Shown here: in pieces, positions 27,034 to 35,845 of the stretch
Numbering within the stretch: position 1 is the stretch's first letter
Layout: the number at the start of each line of letters is the position of its first letter
Assembly: GCA_016712225.1 (NCBI GenBank)
Contig: JADJRL010000003.1
Span: forward strand, 4,849,501 to 4,913,500
Source: Candidatus Defluviibacterium haderslevense
Lineage (GTDB): Bacteria > Bacteroidota > Bacteroidia > Chitinophagales > Saprospiraceae
Reading direction: 5' to 3'
DNA length: 64,000 bases
The notes under the pieces: model-generated
Seen by the model: the letters and a program-made list of their open reading frames with translations, nothing else
What the model was told of the DNA's origin: nothing
Database searches by the model: none
Made by a program: the position numbers and the translations under genes

Positions 27034-27672
27034 TTACGTTGAAAGAATGACTACCCCATCATAAACAGAACCCGATTGGAACGTTGCATATCCACTAATG
27101 TTTCCGCCACAAATTTTACTGACAACCCAAATATTTAAATACGATTCAAAAGGCCATTTACTTAAATCTTTAACAGCTTTTTCATTTCCACAGGTATTAT
27201 AATACGGATTACTAATACCTCCAATAGAATATTTAGGAACTACTGTTCCATTAACACGATTAATTCCAGTGCTCGGGTTACCATTAGGATCTCTTACTGC
27301 TAAACAAAAATTGATTTGCATATCGACACCAGTACCATTCGAATTCCTAAATTCATTATTTAAGGTTTGAATTGCACCTTTTATCTGAGCATCAGAAATA
27401 TTAGTTCCCGTTCCGATAGCTTCTCCAAGATGTATTACATGAACAACTACAGGCACATCATATATAGGTGATTGAGATCGATAATTCTGTTTTTGCGATT
27501 TAAGAATTGCTTTTATCTTAAATTCCATGTCATTCATTTGATTGCGGTAGTGCTCATCATTAGCCATTCTTGTGGCATGTAATACATCAAAACCACAATG
27601 CTCTTGTGCATTAAGAAAATAAACAAATCCACTGAACAATATAAAATAAGCAATTGCAAAAATTTTTTTCAT
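27034..27672 (-). CDS. N-terminal fragment of the M43 protease
   Basis: The fragment has a signal peptide (MKKIFAIAYFILFSGFVYF and a cleavage region ending NAQ) and the first part of an M43 catalytic domain: IYDVPVVVHVIHLGE, ISDAQIKGAIQTLNNEFR and SYLNIWVVSKICGG. It ends at a TAA just before the zinc-binding helix, so it cannot be an active protease alone. The sequence after the TAA continues the family in the same frame, which marks this as a nonsense lesion and not a natural end. Confidence 0.75.
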   Translation of the reverse strand: MKKIFAIAYFILFSGFVYFLNAQEHCGFDVLHATRMANDEHYRNQMNDMEFKIKAILKSQKQNYRSQSPIYDVPVVVHVIHLGEAIGTGTNISDAQIKGAIQTLNNEFRNSNGTGVDMQINFCLAVRDPNGNPSTGINRVNGTVVPKYSIGGISNPYYNTCGNEKAVKDLSKWPFESYLNIWVVSKICGGNISGYATFQSGSVYDGVVILST

Positions 27673-28082
27673 GATGATTATTTTTAATATAAATTAATGA
27701 AATATTTTAAATTACATGAAATCATAAATAAATCATGTACGATAATAATAAAGTTTAAAGCTTTGAACATGGATAGATATTAGGAAAGCCTTACTTTTCC
27801 GTTCTTGGGATTATACTTTATATTGCTTGATAGAAAATGAATTTCTGGTTCAAATATCTATATTAAAAGTATGTCAATATTTTACAATTGACAATTGATA
27901 GAATTAACTTTACAACTGGTAGAACACCATTTTTTTTTATAAAAAAGTAAAATGTTGCTTTAAAAAATACAAAAGTAGTTGCAAATTAGAATTGTATTAC
28001 TCGAATGTCGTCTTATACGGACTGAATTCTTTATTAATCTTACCTTTTAGTATGATCATAGATTTTCAAATTTGAATACTAT
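27673..28082. other. Intergenic region upstream of the M43 gene
   Basis: This 410-base AT-rich stretch lies between two minus-strand transcription units. I see no ORF or RNA gene. A 7-bp inverted repeat, TACATGA (27713-27719) with TCATGTA (27733-27739), lies about 40-65 bases upstream of the protease start and could be an operator. No TAnnTTTG was found in the expected place. Confidence 0.5.
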
Positions 28083-28832
28083 TTATTTCTTGGTAAACCG
28101 ACTAATAAATGCCTCTTTTTTACGTTTGGATACTTCTACTTGATCACCATTACTTAATACAATACTACCTCCATCACCCCGGATATATTTTCTTACTTCA
28201 TTAAGATTGACCATTGTAGAGTGGTGTACTCTAAAAAAGTTATGAACTAAAAACAAATCTTCATATTCACCCAAATTTTTTGAAGTAACAATCTTTTCCC
28301 CTGACTTTAAAACAAATATGGTGTATTGACGATCGGATTTAAGATATAGTATTTCATGGACAAAAACAATGGACAATCCTTCTGTTGAAGGCAATGCAAT
28401 TTGCAAATATCCTGTTTGATCAAAATTTTTATTTTGCATCAAAATTTCAAATTTCTTATTCATCAAATGTCGCTGATTATTTTTTGAAACCTTTGAGATG
28501 GCGGCTTTTAGTTCTTCAATATCAATGGGTTTTAGCAAATAATCTATTGCACTAAATTTAATTGCTTTTAAAGCATAATGCTCAAATGCAGTAGTGAAAA
28601 TGATTTCAAAATTGATATTTTCAAACTTATTTAATAGATCAAATCCACTTTCTTTTTGCATCTCTATATCTAAAAATACAATATCAATGGCATTGTTCTG
28701 TACGAGATGAAATCCCGCATCAACAGATGAAGCTGAACCTATTAATTGAACATCAGGGCAATAATCTCGTAAGAGATTCTCTAATAATTTAGCACTCCTA
28801 ATTTCATCTTCGACGATAATAGCTTTCATCAT
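28083..28832 (-). CDS. LytTR-family response regulator
   Basis: The 249-residue protein has a receiver domain with Glu8/Asp9/Glu10, phospho-acceptor Asp55 (IVFLDIEMQ), TTAF and Lys in LKPI. The C-terminal LytTR domain carries ILYLKSDRQYTIF and FRVHHSTMVNL. It begins two bases after the stop of the sensor kinase gene, so the two are co-transcribed. With its kinase interrupted by a stop codon, the regulator may be orphaned unless the stop is an assembly error. It is similar in architecture to, but clearly distinct in sequence from, the regulator at 21574. Confidence 0.9.
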   Translation of the reverse strand: MMKAIIVEDEIRSAKLLENLLRDYCPDVQLIGSASSVDAGFHLVQNNAIDIVFLDIEMQKESGFDLLNKFENINFEIIFTTAFEHYALKAIKFSAIDYLLKPIDIEELKAAISKVSKNNQRHLMNKKFEILMQNKNFDQTGYLQIALPSTEGLSIVFVHEILYLKSDRQYTIFVLKSGEKIVTSKNLGEYEDLFLVHNFFRVHHSTMVNLNEVRKYIRGDGGSIVLSNGDQVEVSKRKKEAFISRFTKK

Positions 28833-28834
28833 AT

Positions 28835-29452
28835 TTATAATTCTATGGGTATTTTGATCATTACTTTTGTGCCAGTTGCATTTCCCTGGGAATCTTCTAA
28901 ATCAATGATGTCTATTTCAACTCTTTGATGAGTACTGTTCTCAATCATATGTATACGTTCTTCAGTAACTTTCATTCCCAAAGACTCATGATGTTTTAAT
29001 TTAGCTTGATTTATTAATGAAGAATTACGTCTGCCAATCCCATTATCAACTATAGTACAAACAATCCTATTATCAATGTCTTCCAGCTTTATTTCAAGAT
29101 GACCTGGACTCGTCTTGTTTAATAAGCCATGGATTACAGCATTCTCAACATAGGGCTGCAATAACATGGATGGAATAAAAGTGCTTTCTTTGTTAATATT
29201 CAAAGCTACATCAAAATGATAAGTAAACTTATTCACAAATCGCAATGCTTCTAGTTCCAAATAATACGACAACATACTTAACTCAACTTCAATAGAATTT
29301 GATTGTTTGTCAGATTTTTGTAAAACAAGTCTGATCAATTTTGAAAATTTTGAAAGATAGTTCAAAGCCTTCTCCTTTTCTGATTCTGAAATCAGTTGTT
29401 GAATGGCATTTAAAGTATTAAATATAAAATGTGGGTTCATCTGTGCTCTCAA
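28835..29452 (-). CDS. Kinase part of the interrupted sensor: His_kinase plus HATPase domains
   Basis: The fragment carries the LytS-type His_kinase motif AQMNPHFIFNTLNAIQQ with the phospho-acceptor His, and an HATPase domain with the N-box ENAVIHG and the G-box DNGIGR. If expressed alone from the TTG at 29452 it would be a soluble kinase domain without a sensor. That is possible but less likely than a damaged or mis-assembled full-length gene. The regulator gene follows after two bases. Confidence 0.75.
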   Translation of the reverse strand: MRAQMNPHFIFNTLNAIQQLISESEKEKALNYLSKFSKLIRLVLQKSDKQSNSIEVELSMLSYYLELEALRFVNKFTYHFDVALNINKESTFIPSMLLQPYVENAVIHGLLNKTSPGHLEIKLEDIDNRIVCTIVDNGIGRRNSSLINQAKLKHHESLGMKVTEERIHMIENSTHQRVEIDIIDLEDSQGNATGTKVMIKIPIEL

Positions 29453-29467
29453 AGCAGTTAATTGAGC

Positions 29468-32005
29468 TTAAGCGATCTTCTTATTTACTTCTATTGTCTC
29501 TCCTTCTTGCTTTCTAATTTGGTTTACTCGAATTGTGTAAATAAGATACAACAACAGAATCAAACTTCCTAAAATTAAAATTCTAAACCAAGTAGTTTTC
29601 CAATAAGGCGGTTCAATAACTAAATTGATTCTAAATTCATTTTTATTCCATTTCCCGTCATTATTTGATGCCCTAATATGCAATAAATAATTTCCAGGAG
29701 GCACATTGGTGTAATAGGCAAAACGATTGGTTCCGTTATGGATCATTTCAGGATCAAATCCTTCTAGTTGATATGCAAACTGATTTTTTTCAGGATGGTC
29801 ATAACTCAATGCCACCATTTCAAAAGATAAAAAATTTTGTTTATAACTTAATAAAATGGTTCCTGAATTGAGATATTCATTCAACAAAGGTAGATCCTTA
29901 TTGAATATTTTAAATGAGGAAATGCCTACTTCTGGATTAAACTCATTATAAGAAATAGATGTCGGGTTAAAAATATTAAATCCATTTAACCCACCAAAAA
30001 ATAGTTCACCTGATTTCAAATGCCTTCCGGAACAATTATTAAACGAATTGCTTTGAAGCCCATCATCTGCCGTAAATAGTTCAAAAGAATTTATATCATA
30101 ATTAAAAGTTACATTAAACCTAAACAAACCTTTTGCTGTGCTAACCCAAATCATATTATGATTGGCCACAACAACTGATTTAATATCTTGACATAATTCA
30201 GTAGACCTAACACAAAATGACATTACTGAATCCTGTGATCTATTCCAAAGGTATAATCCACGATTAGATGCCATCCAAATATTTCCTTGAGCATCTTCGG
30301 CAAACTGATGAACAATACTTGCTTTAAATTTAGATGAATTAGAAAAATTACTGATAATTTCAAATCCATCACCAAGATGTAAGATACCCGCACGGGTAGT
30401 AGAAACCCACATAGTTTTATAACTATCTTCAAAAACCGTACAATAAAAGCTTCTCTTTAGCTTAGCAATATTTGCATTATTAAATTGATTCTCAAAAACT
30501 CCATTCAAAGATTTCAACCTACACATTAATCCACTGGTAGCAGCCCATAATTCTCCATTTGATCTAACTATAAGATCAAATACAACTTTTCCAGGCAAAC
30601 CATTTGTATTTTTTTCATCATATTTATAATGCTTCCAAATATCCTTTTCAGGTAAATAATAATTAAGACCTTCATTCGTTCCAACCCAAAGATGATTTAA
30701 TGAATCTAATGCTATAGCATAAATTCTATTATCCAATAAAGAATTATTATGTGTTAAATCTTGATGATAACATTTAAATAAATCAGTTTTTCTATCATAG
30801 TACATTAATCCACTTTTACTTCCTATCCAAAGATTCGCATTTTGATCTTCAAGGACACATGTAATATCATCTTCACATAAAGAATTTAATTTGCCGGGTT
30901 GCAAAATAAAGCTTTTAAATTTTTCTCGATTCGGACTCTTACGATCTATTCCTCTGTTCATTGTACCAATCCACATCATTCCTGATTTATCTTCAAAAAG
31001 CGAAAGAATTTTATTGTCGCTAACACTTTTTGGATTAAATGAATCGTGGACATAATGATGCCATTCATGTATGCTTTGATTAAAAACAATCAATCCATTT
31101 GTTGAACTCGCTACCCAAATATTTCCTCTTTTATCACACTGCATAGCATTAACTTGCTTCATAGCAGAACTTAAATCAATATTTGGGAGCTCAACTGGAA
31201 TAAATTGATAAGCATTTGTATCAAATTGAAATACTCCTTTTCCATAAAAAGATACCCAAAGATTTCCTTCAGTATCAAAAGTTATTGGACCTAGATGATT
31301 TGCAGTAAACGAATTTATATCAGAGGCATCAACTAAATAACATGTAAACCCAAAATTTATAAGTGAAAATTTATAAAGTCCCTTTAAGGTAGTCATCCAT
31401 AAAAAGCCATGCTGATCTGCAATCATATCAATGATTCTATTTCTTGCATGAAACTCAGCATGTGTGCCAGTAGTGTCATGTTCGAACCTAGTGAATGTCA
31501 TTGTAGATTCCTCAAAACGAGCCAAACCTAACCGAGTGCCTATCCAAATAGTTTTATTCTCGTCTTCGACTATACTAAATACATCATTATGATTGATACT
31601 ACTTATTGAATTACTATGTTGGAAAACAATAAATTTATCTTTCTTTGGGTAGTATAAAATCAAACCTTTAGATCCAAACCATAATCGACCCTTTGAATCT
31701 TTAAAAGCACAGTTAATATGACTTATTCCAGTTAAAAGTGTGTCGATTTGAGCTATGGGATAAATTTTGGAAGAATAACCGTTATATTTATTTAATCCAT
31801 CGTCAGTTCCAATCCATACAAAACCATCATCATCTTGAACAATACAATTTACCGAATTATCTGATAATCCTCCTTCAATATCAAAATGTTGAAAGGCTGC
31901 ATCTTGATTTTGAGCAAAAAGTTCGAGCTGATATAAATTAACAAATACCAAAATCAAGAAAAATGATCGTGTCAACTTAGATACTGCCTCCTTGGTAAAT
32001 TCCAT
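29468..32005 (-). CDS. Sensor part of the kinase: two-component regulator propeller, Y_Y_Y domain, membrane helix
   Basis: A TTG at 32014 would also start this frame, but it lies inside a -7 element; the ATG at 32005 gives a good signal peptide (MEFTKEAVSKLTRSFFLILV). About fourteen Reg_prop repeats of the form IxEDxxGxxWIGTxxGLxxY form two seven-bladed propellers (residues about 35-710). A Y_Y_Y domain follows (about 715-805, with YQLEGFD and PPGNYLLHIRASN), then a membrane helix (about 815-835). The same layout is typical of Bacteroidota surface-glycan or nutrient sensors. As encoded it stops before the kinase domain. Confidence 0.8.
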   Translation of the reverse strand: MEFTKEAVSKLTRSFFLILVFVNLYQLELFAQNQDAAFQHFDIEGGLSDNSVNCIVQDDDGFVWIGTDDGLNKYNGYSSKIYPIAQIDTLLTGISHINCAFKDSKGRLWFGSKGLILYYPKKDKFIVFQHSNSISSINHNDVFSIVEDENKTIWIGTRLGLARFEESTMTFTRFEHDTTGTHAEFHARNRIIDMIADQHGFLWMTTLKGLYKFSLINFGFTCYLVDASDINSFTANHLGPITFDTEGNLWVSFYGKGVFQFDTNAYQFIPVELPNIDLSSAMKQVNAMQCDKRGNIWVASSTNGLIVFNQSIHEWHHYVHDSFNPKSVSDNKILSLFEDKSGMMWIGTMNRGIDRKSPNREKFKSFILQPGKLNSLCEDDITCVLEDQNANLWIGSKSGLMYYDRKTDLFKCYHQDLTHNNSLLDNRIYAIALDSLNHLWVGTNEGLNYYLPEKDIWKHYKYDEKNTNGLPGKVVFDLIVRSNGELWAATSGLMCRLKSLNGVFENQFNNANIAKLKRSFYCTVFEDSYKTMWVSTTRAGILHLGDGFEIISNFSNSSKFKASIVHQFAEDAQGNIWMASNRGLYLWNRSQDSVMSFCVRSTELCQDIKSVVVANHNMIWVSTAKGLFRFNVTFNYDINSFELFTADDGLQSNSFNNCSGRHLKSGELFFGGLNGFNIFNPTSISYNEFNPEVGISSFKIFNKDLPLLNEYLNSGTILLSYKQNFLSFEMVALSYDHPEKNQFAYQLEGFDPEMIHNGTNRFAYYTNVPPGNYLLHIRASNNDGKWNKNEFRINLVIEPPYWKTTWFRILILGSLILLLYLIYTIRVNQIRKQEGETIEVNKKIA

Positions 32006-32011
32006 TCCTAG

Positions 32012-32019
32012 CAAAGTTA
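32012..32019 (-). promoter_or_regulatory. Candidate -7 element TAACTTTG for the sensor kinase
   Basis: On the minus strand TAACTTTG fits TAnnTTTG exactly and ends six bases before the ATG at 32005. Transcription starting a few bases downstream would begin at or next to the start codon, giving a leaderless mRNA. No -33 TTG is evident. Confidence 0.45.
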
Positions 32020-32146
32020 AACATTTCTAAGATATATACACTCACATAAGTAGACTACAAATTGACAAGTGGTTATATCTAATTGACTATTGGGATCAGA
32101 ATTGGTATTCAATCTTCACAATAATTAACATCTATATTTATTAGAC

Positions 32147-33316
32147 TTAATGACCTTTTCTCGTTATGCTTTGAAAAAAATATTTCAAAAGTGATTTCAT
32201 AAAAACAATCTTAGGGAAATGCCATATGATGCTCAGTTCTTCGATAACATTCGTCTCTTCATCCAAAAATTTAAAAATTTTCCTAACATCATTTTTGGTA
32301 TACATGAGGGTGAATAATTTAGGACCTATATCATTATGATGCTTCAACACATCTAAAAACAAGGTGTCATAGAATCTAAAACGCTTGGAAATAATACCAG
32401 AATTTATATTTCTTTTATCCTTGATATTCCTAATGAGTTTCAATGCGTTTCGCTCAGCATTCTTGAATGAATATCCACTTGATGGCTTCACCCAACCACC
32501 TGCAGTACCAATGAGAATATGATTCCCATGAGAAAGTGTTTCAAACTGAAATGTACTCATAGGTATGATCCCATATTCTTGATCTACAATTTCATAATGA
32601 TCTAAATGGAGAATCTCTTTGATGTATCGTTTTAACATAAAGTCATAATCCTGATCTCTCAAGAGTTCCATGTTAAATAATGTAAACTCAATTAAAGCTT
32701 CTCGACTATGGATGGGCAAGACATAAAAAAAACTAGTTTCCTCTTTCCATGGCATTCTGTAATCCATCATGGTAAACTGATCAGGATTAAAAAAATCTTG
32801 ATCTGTTTTAATAACCCAACCTTTGAAATGCTGAAGAATTGGTTTATTTAATTTACTTTCTTGTATAAATTCATCAGGCATCCTACTGTCAAAAACATAA
32901 GTAGCTGAATATACATGATCCCTACCCTTTACAAGTAGATCCTTTCTATGAATTACCTCTGATATCTCATCCTGATACCATTTAAATTTTTTAGATTCAA
33001 GTAAATTCGCTTTACTATAATTATAAAAATCCAATCCTTGTAACATCTTATATCGGTATGGACTAAGATCAAAATGTTTATACCCCCAATTGGAAAAAAA
33101 ACTACCATGAGTCCAACTGTGTTTGGTGATATGATCCCATTTTCCGGAACCTTTTTCCCAATAGCACCAAGTGCGATCGTTTACATCTTTATTTGTTTTA
33201 TCAATAATGACAATGGACTTATCGTCAAAGTAAGCATCATCACGCATAGCTAAAGCTACATGCAATCCTGCAGCACCTGCCCCTATAATCACAATATCAC
33301 AATGTATTTCAGCCAT
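32147..33316 (-). CDS. crtY: Lycopene beta-cyclase
   Basis: The 389-residue flavoprotein has an N-terminal Rossmann motif (GAGAAG, residues 12-17) and the lycopene-cyclase signature NDRTWCYWE (about 46-54), followed by the PYRY(K)ML strand and the later YGIIPM and GTAGGWVKPSSGYSF motifs. The enzyme cyclises the ends of lycopene to beta-carotene using reduced FAD, at the cytoplasmic membrane. No other carotenoid gene lies in the window, so the pathway must be completed elsewhere. Length is normal for CrtY of Bacteroidota. It is monocistronic here. Confidence 0.9.
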   Translation of the reverse strand: MAEIHCDIVIIGAGAAGLHVALAMRDDAYFDDKSIVIIDKTNKDVNDRTWCYWEKGSGKWDHITKHSWTHGSFFSNWGYKHFDLSPYRYKMLQGLDFYNYSKANLLESKKFKWYQDEISEVIHRKDLLVKGRDHVYSATYVFDSRMPDEFIQESKLNKPILQHFKGWVIKTDQDFFNPDQFTMMDYRMPWKEETSFFYVLPIHSREALIEFTLFNMELLRDQDYDFMLKRYIKEILHLDHYEIVDQEYGIIPMSTFQFETLSHGNHILIGTAGGWVKPSSGYSFKNAERNALKLIRNIKDKRNINSGIISKRFRFYDTLFLDVLKHHNDIGPKLFTLMYTKNDVRKIFKFLDEETNVIEELSIIWHFPKIVFMKSLLKYFFQSITRKGH

Positions 33317-33697
33317 TAAAAATGTGCTATATTAAAACAAATAAAATTGAAACGCTTATAATTTATATTCACTATTTCCTTATACCTTTTAATGATGATG
33401 TTGAAATGATTTTAATTATTCTATAAATTTAAAACATTTGGACATCACAAATAAATTCCAAAATCAACTTACCCCACAAAGGCTTTTTTACCGCTTATCT
33501 ATGTCAACAGTTCATTATCAATGAAACAAACATCAATATCTGATAATCGTTTAATTCTGATCATTAAATTAAAGATAGCGTGATTACCATGAAAGTATTG
33601 TCCCTCTAATATAATCATCAATGTTCATTACGATATAAAACAAAAACAGGTTTCAAAAGTAAATTTGAAACCTGTTTTATACAAAGTTTTTAAATAT
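33317..33697. other. Intergenic region between crtY and the OmpA/HhH pair
   Basis: This 381-base gap holds the terminator of the upstream minus-strand pair (33643-33678) and presumably the crtY promoter. I found no TAnnTTTG match on the minus strand and no ORF. Confidence 0.5.
33643..33678 (-). terminator. Rho-independent-like terminator of the OmpA/HhH pair
   Basis: A perfect 15-bp stem (33643-33657 with 33664-33678) carries a six-base loop. Read on the minus strand it starts 20 bases past the stop at 33698 and is followed by a T-rich stretch (TGTTTTATAT). Confidence 0.85.
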
Positions 33698-34627
33698 CTA
33701 TACTTCTTTTCCGCCGTCAAGACGATCTTGATATTCAAATAATTCTTTCCATTGGCCTTCGGAAGCCATAGCTGCTTGTTTGGACCAGGTACTTGGATCC
33801 GCCAATTGATATCGTTCACCTGCTTTATCCAATATCTCTTTGAGTCTCTCCAATGATGTATGGGCTAATTGATTCCATGTCGTGATTCCGGCCTCATTTA
33901 ATAAATGTTCAATTTTTGGTCCAATACCTTCGACTGCTTTTAAATCATTCAATGCATATTTTTTCAATAATCCCAATTTAATCAATATGGATTCCAATTT
34001 AGAATTGGTATCATCATTAATCAATTCTTTACCAGCAGATAGCTTCCTTTGAAAATCAATTAAATCATACCATTTGGAATCTCTTGCCAATGCCGCTTGT
34101 TCTGGCCAAGTGGCAGGATCTATAATTCTATACTTAGAATCTGCAGCTTCAAGTAATGATTTAAGTTGATCTGGATTCTGATCGGCTAGTCCATCCCAAT
34201 CTTCAATACCCTGTCCCTTAAGAAATTCATCCATCTTAGGACCTATACCTTCAATAATCTGTAAGTTATCTTTTACTAAGCCAAGAAATGCGCTTTCAGG
34301 AACCTTAGAAGAGATAGATATTAAATGGTGATCCTGATCTATAAGTGCATTTGCACTTGTCAAAGGCACATGTTGTTCTAATGTTGCATCCAGCTGTTCT
34401 TTAAGGTCTTTGCTTTCACTTCTGCAGGCCGCTAATTCGCTTTCTAATGCTTGAATTAAGTGGTGATCATGATCTGCTTCCGGAACTGCTTTAAGATTAG
34501 CATTATCCTCTGAATCATCAGTTGAAATTTTGGCCAACCACCAGCCTAAAAGGAATGGAAGTAACCATGATAATAATATTTGCCACCAGGCCAAATCACA
34601 TAAAGAAATTAGTAGTATCATATTCAA
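33698..34627 (-). CDS. Membrane-anchored protein with two helix-hairpin-helix repeats
   Basis: The 309-residue protein starts with a hydrophobic anchor (residues about 3-32), then a short acidic and coiled segment. Two copies of a domain of about 88 residues follow (about 120-205 and 220-309), each with a helix-hairpin-helix core (IEGIGPK, VEGIGPK) and a tail with PATWPEQAALA or PSTWSKQAAMA. Such repeats occur in DUF4332-like proteins; whether they bind DNA here is unknown. The reading frame begins directly after the OmpA stop codon, so the two proteins are co-expressed. A likely role is a periplasmic or inner-membrane partner of the OmpA protein. Confidence 0.75.
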   Translation of the reverse strand: MNMILLISLCDLAWWQILLSWLLPFLLGWWLAKISTDDSEDNANLKAVPEADHDHHLIQALESELAACRSESKDLKEQLDATLEQHVPLTSANALIDQDHHLISISSKVPESAFLGLVKDNLQIIEGIGPKMDEFLKGQGIEDWDGLADQNPDQLKSLLEAADSKYRIIDPATWPEQAALARDSKWYDLIDFQRKLSAGKELINDDTNSKLESILIKLGLLKKYALNDLKAVEGIGPKIEHLLNEAGITTWNQLAHTSLERLKEILDKAGERYQLADPSTWSKQAAMASEGQWKELFEYQDRLDGGKEV

Positions 34628-35410
34628 TTATTTTGAAAATTCTAATTCAGTTCTTCTATTTTTTGCACGACCCTCCTCCGTTTCATTGGATGCAATAGGA
34701 CTTGATTTGCCTTTCGAACCAGTCTTAATTTGACTTCCTTTTACCCCTTTGTCTATTAAATATTCTTTTATGGCATCAGATCTGGATTGTCCTAATTTCA
34801 TATTGAATTCATCATTCCCAACATTATCTGTATGACCCATTAATAATACATGTCCACCTTCTTTGACTAGTTTACTAGCTACCTTGTCTAAATAGCTGAT
34901 GATCTGTTCATTCTTATCCCATTCCGTAGTATTATATCCATGATAAATGATGGCTCGATTTTCAAATTCTTCTACAAGTTTTAAAGGTTCGAAAAGTATC
35001 CGGTGACATACTGATAATTGGGTGTGATCTTTAATGTCTTCACCTACTAATTCTGCACGCGTTGTGATTCTCTCTGCAGGAATTTTCTCTGAAAACAATA
35101 GTTTAATGGCTTCTGCCCTTGCGATTCCCAAATTTTCAAACTTGGTATTATTCTGTTCTGATGCTTTGTATTGCCCGGTAATAATGATTTGCTTACCATC
35201 CCGGGTTAATCGCATCAATGAATCCAAATAAACTGGATAACTATTGCCCAAAACACAGCTGTCGGACTGCCACCCAAAAAGTATAGGTTCGGTATTGCTT
35301 ATTGGATTTTCAACCAGTACGGGTTTACAACATTCTGTTTTATTGCACGACCATATTCCAAAATAGATCATTAGCAACAGCGCCCATAGCAAAAGTACCA
35401 ACCATTTCAT
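34628..35410 (-). CDS. OmpA-family envelope protein with a second, degenerate OmpA-like domain
   Basis: The 260-residue protein has a hydrophobic N-terminus ending in Trp-Ser-Cys, either a lipoprotein signal or a membrane anchor. The C-terminal third (about residues 160-258) is a clear OmpA peptidoglycan-binding domain: LLMGHTDNVGNDEFN, LGQSRSDAIKEYL and NRRTEL. Residues about 45-145 (VYLDSLMRLTRDGKQIIITGQY, ARAEAIKLLF) look like an older copy of the same fold that has lost the key HTD motif. The gene is immediately followed by the helix-hairpin-helix gene. It probably ties an envelope complex to peptidoglycan. Confidence 0.85.
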   Translation of the reverse strand: MKWLVLLLWALLLMIYFGIWSCNKTECCKPVLVENPISNTEPILFGWQSDSCVLGNSYPVYLDSLMRLTRDGKQIIITGQYKASEQNNTKFENLGIARAEAIKLLFSEKIPAERITTRAELVGEDIKDHTQLSVCHRILFEPLKLVEEFENRAIIYHGYNTTEWDKNEQIISYLDKVASKLVKEGGHVLLMGHTDNVGNDEFNMKLGQSRSDAIKEYLIDKGVKGSQIKTGSKGKSSPIASNETEEGRAKNRRTELEFSK

Positions 35411-35694
35411 ACCAATCAGTTTATGAATCCATGAATGAGAATTATCTTTTTATCTCTAAAAATTTGTTTAAAGCTAATACATCTTTTTAGATTTAATCCA
35501 AATTTTTTAACATTTAATTAAGAAATATTTTAAAACTTTTCTAGCTTATCGATTTGCTAAATATCATATACATCTAATTCAATATTTTATATATTAATCA
35601 TAATCATGATATGTAATATAAAGTAAACTTTCCAAGCCTATTAAAAAAACACCCACCTCCATTTATCATTTCAATCTCCTCAATTCCTATTAAT

Positions 35695-35757
35695 CATTCC
35701 CCATTTCACATTCCGTATTTCACATTCCCCATTTCACATTTCACATTCCCCATTCCC
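35695..35757. repeat. Nine consecutive heptamers of consensus CATTYCM
   Basis: The units are CATTCCC, CATTTCA, CATTCCG, TATTTCA, CATTCCC, CATTTCA, CATTTCA, CATTCCC and CATTCCC, all contiguous, giving a 14-base higher period. Further C-rich degenerate units continue to about 35766. Confidence 0.85.
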
Positions 35758-35784
35758 CTCTTCCCAAAAAATATCTTCACCATT

Positions 35785-35815
35785 TTTGCTAATTATCAAA
35801 ACTTCACTATTTTTG
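35785..35815 (+). promoter_or_regulatory. Promoter of comEC: TTTG, 19-base spacer, TATTTTTG
   Basis: TTTG at 35785-35788 and TATTTTTG at 35808-35815 match both parts of the Bacteroidetes housekeeping promoter with the usual spacing. The comEC ATG lies 30 bases downstream of the -7 element. Confidence 0.75.
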
Positions 35816-35845
35816 CATACACCTTAATTGCAATAACACCCTAAA

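Larger units (their letters stand above)
23861..27672 (-). pseudogene. M43 metalloprotease gene (T9SS cargo) broken by a stop and a frameshift
   Basis: Three overlapping reading frames together encode one M43 (pappalysin/cytophagalysin) protease. An in-frame TAA at 27034-27036 follows DGVVILST. The zinc motif HEVGHMFNLFH (26974-27006) then lies in the same frame before a one-base frameshift at an A5 run (26925-26929 on the plus strand). One extra base there would join HF directly to LPADTACSDNGD. The Met-turn (YNFMSYSF) and T9SS sorting domain are intact downstream. Either a natural pseudogene or two assembly errors would explain this. Confidence 0.8.
28835..32005 (-). pseudogene. Beta-propeller sensor histidine kinase interrupted by one in-frame TAA
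   Basis: The two frames at 28835-29452 and 29468-32005 are in the same phase and separated by a single TAA at 29468-29470 (codon context GCT TAA GCT CAA). Reading through gives KKIA-x-AQLTALRAQMNPHF, the usual sequence of this kinase family. A CAA-to-TAA transition would explain it. The full gene would encode about 1055 residues. Confidence 0.8.
35411..35845. other. Divergent intergenic region with heptamer repeats
   Basis: This 435-base gap separates the OmpA gene from comEC. It contains a block of heptamer repeats (35695-35757) and the best promoter of the window (35785-35815). There is no credible ORF. Confidence 0.7.

Noticed and set aside
27034..29470. TAA recoding as a sense codon
   Set aside because: Many genes here end in TAA, the two in-frame TAA codons share no context, and one is accompanied by a frameshift; mutation or assembly error is simpler.
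35695..35757. Heptamer block as a CRISPR array
   Set aside because: There are no spacers, the units are seven bases and no cas gene is present.
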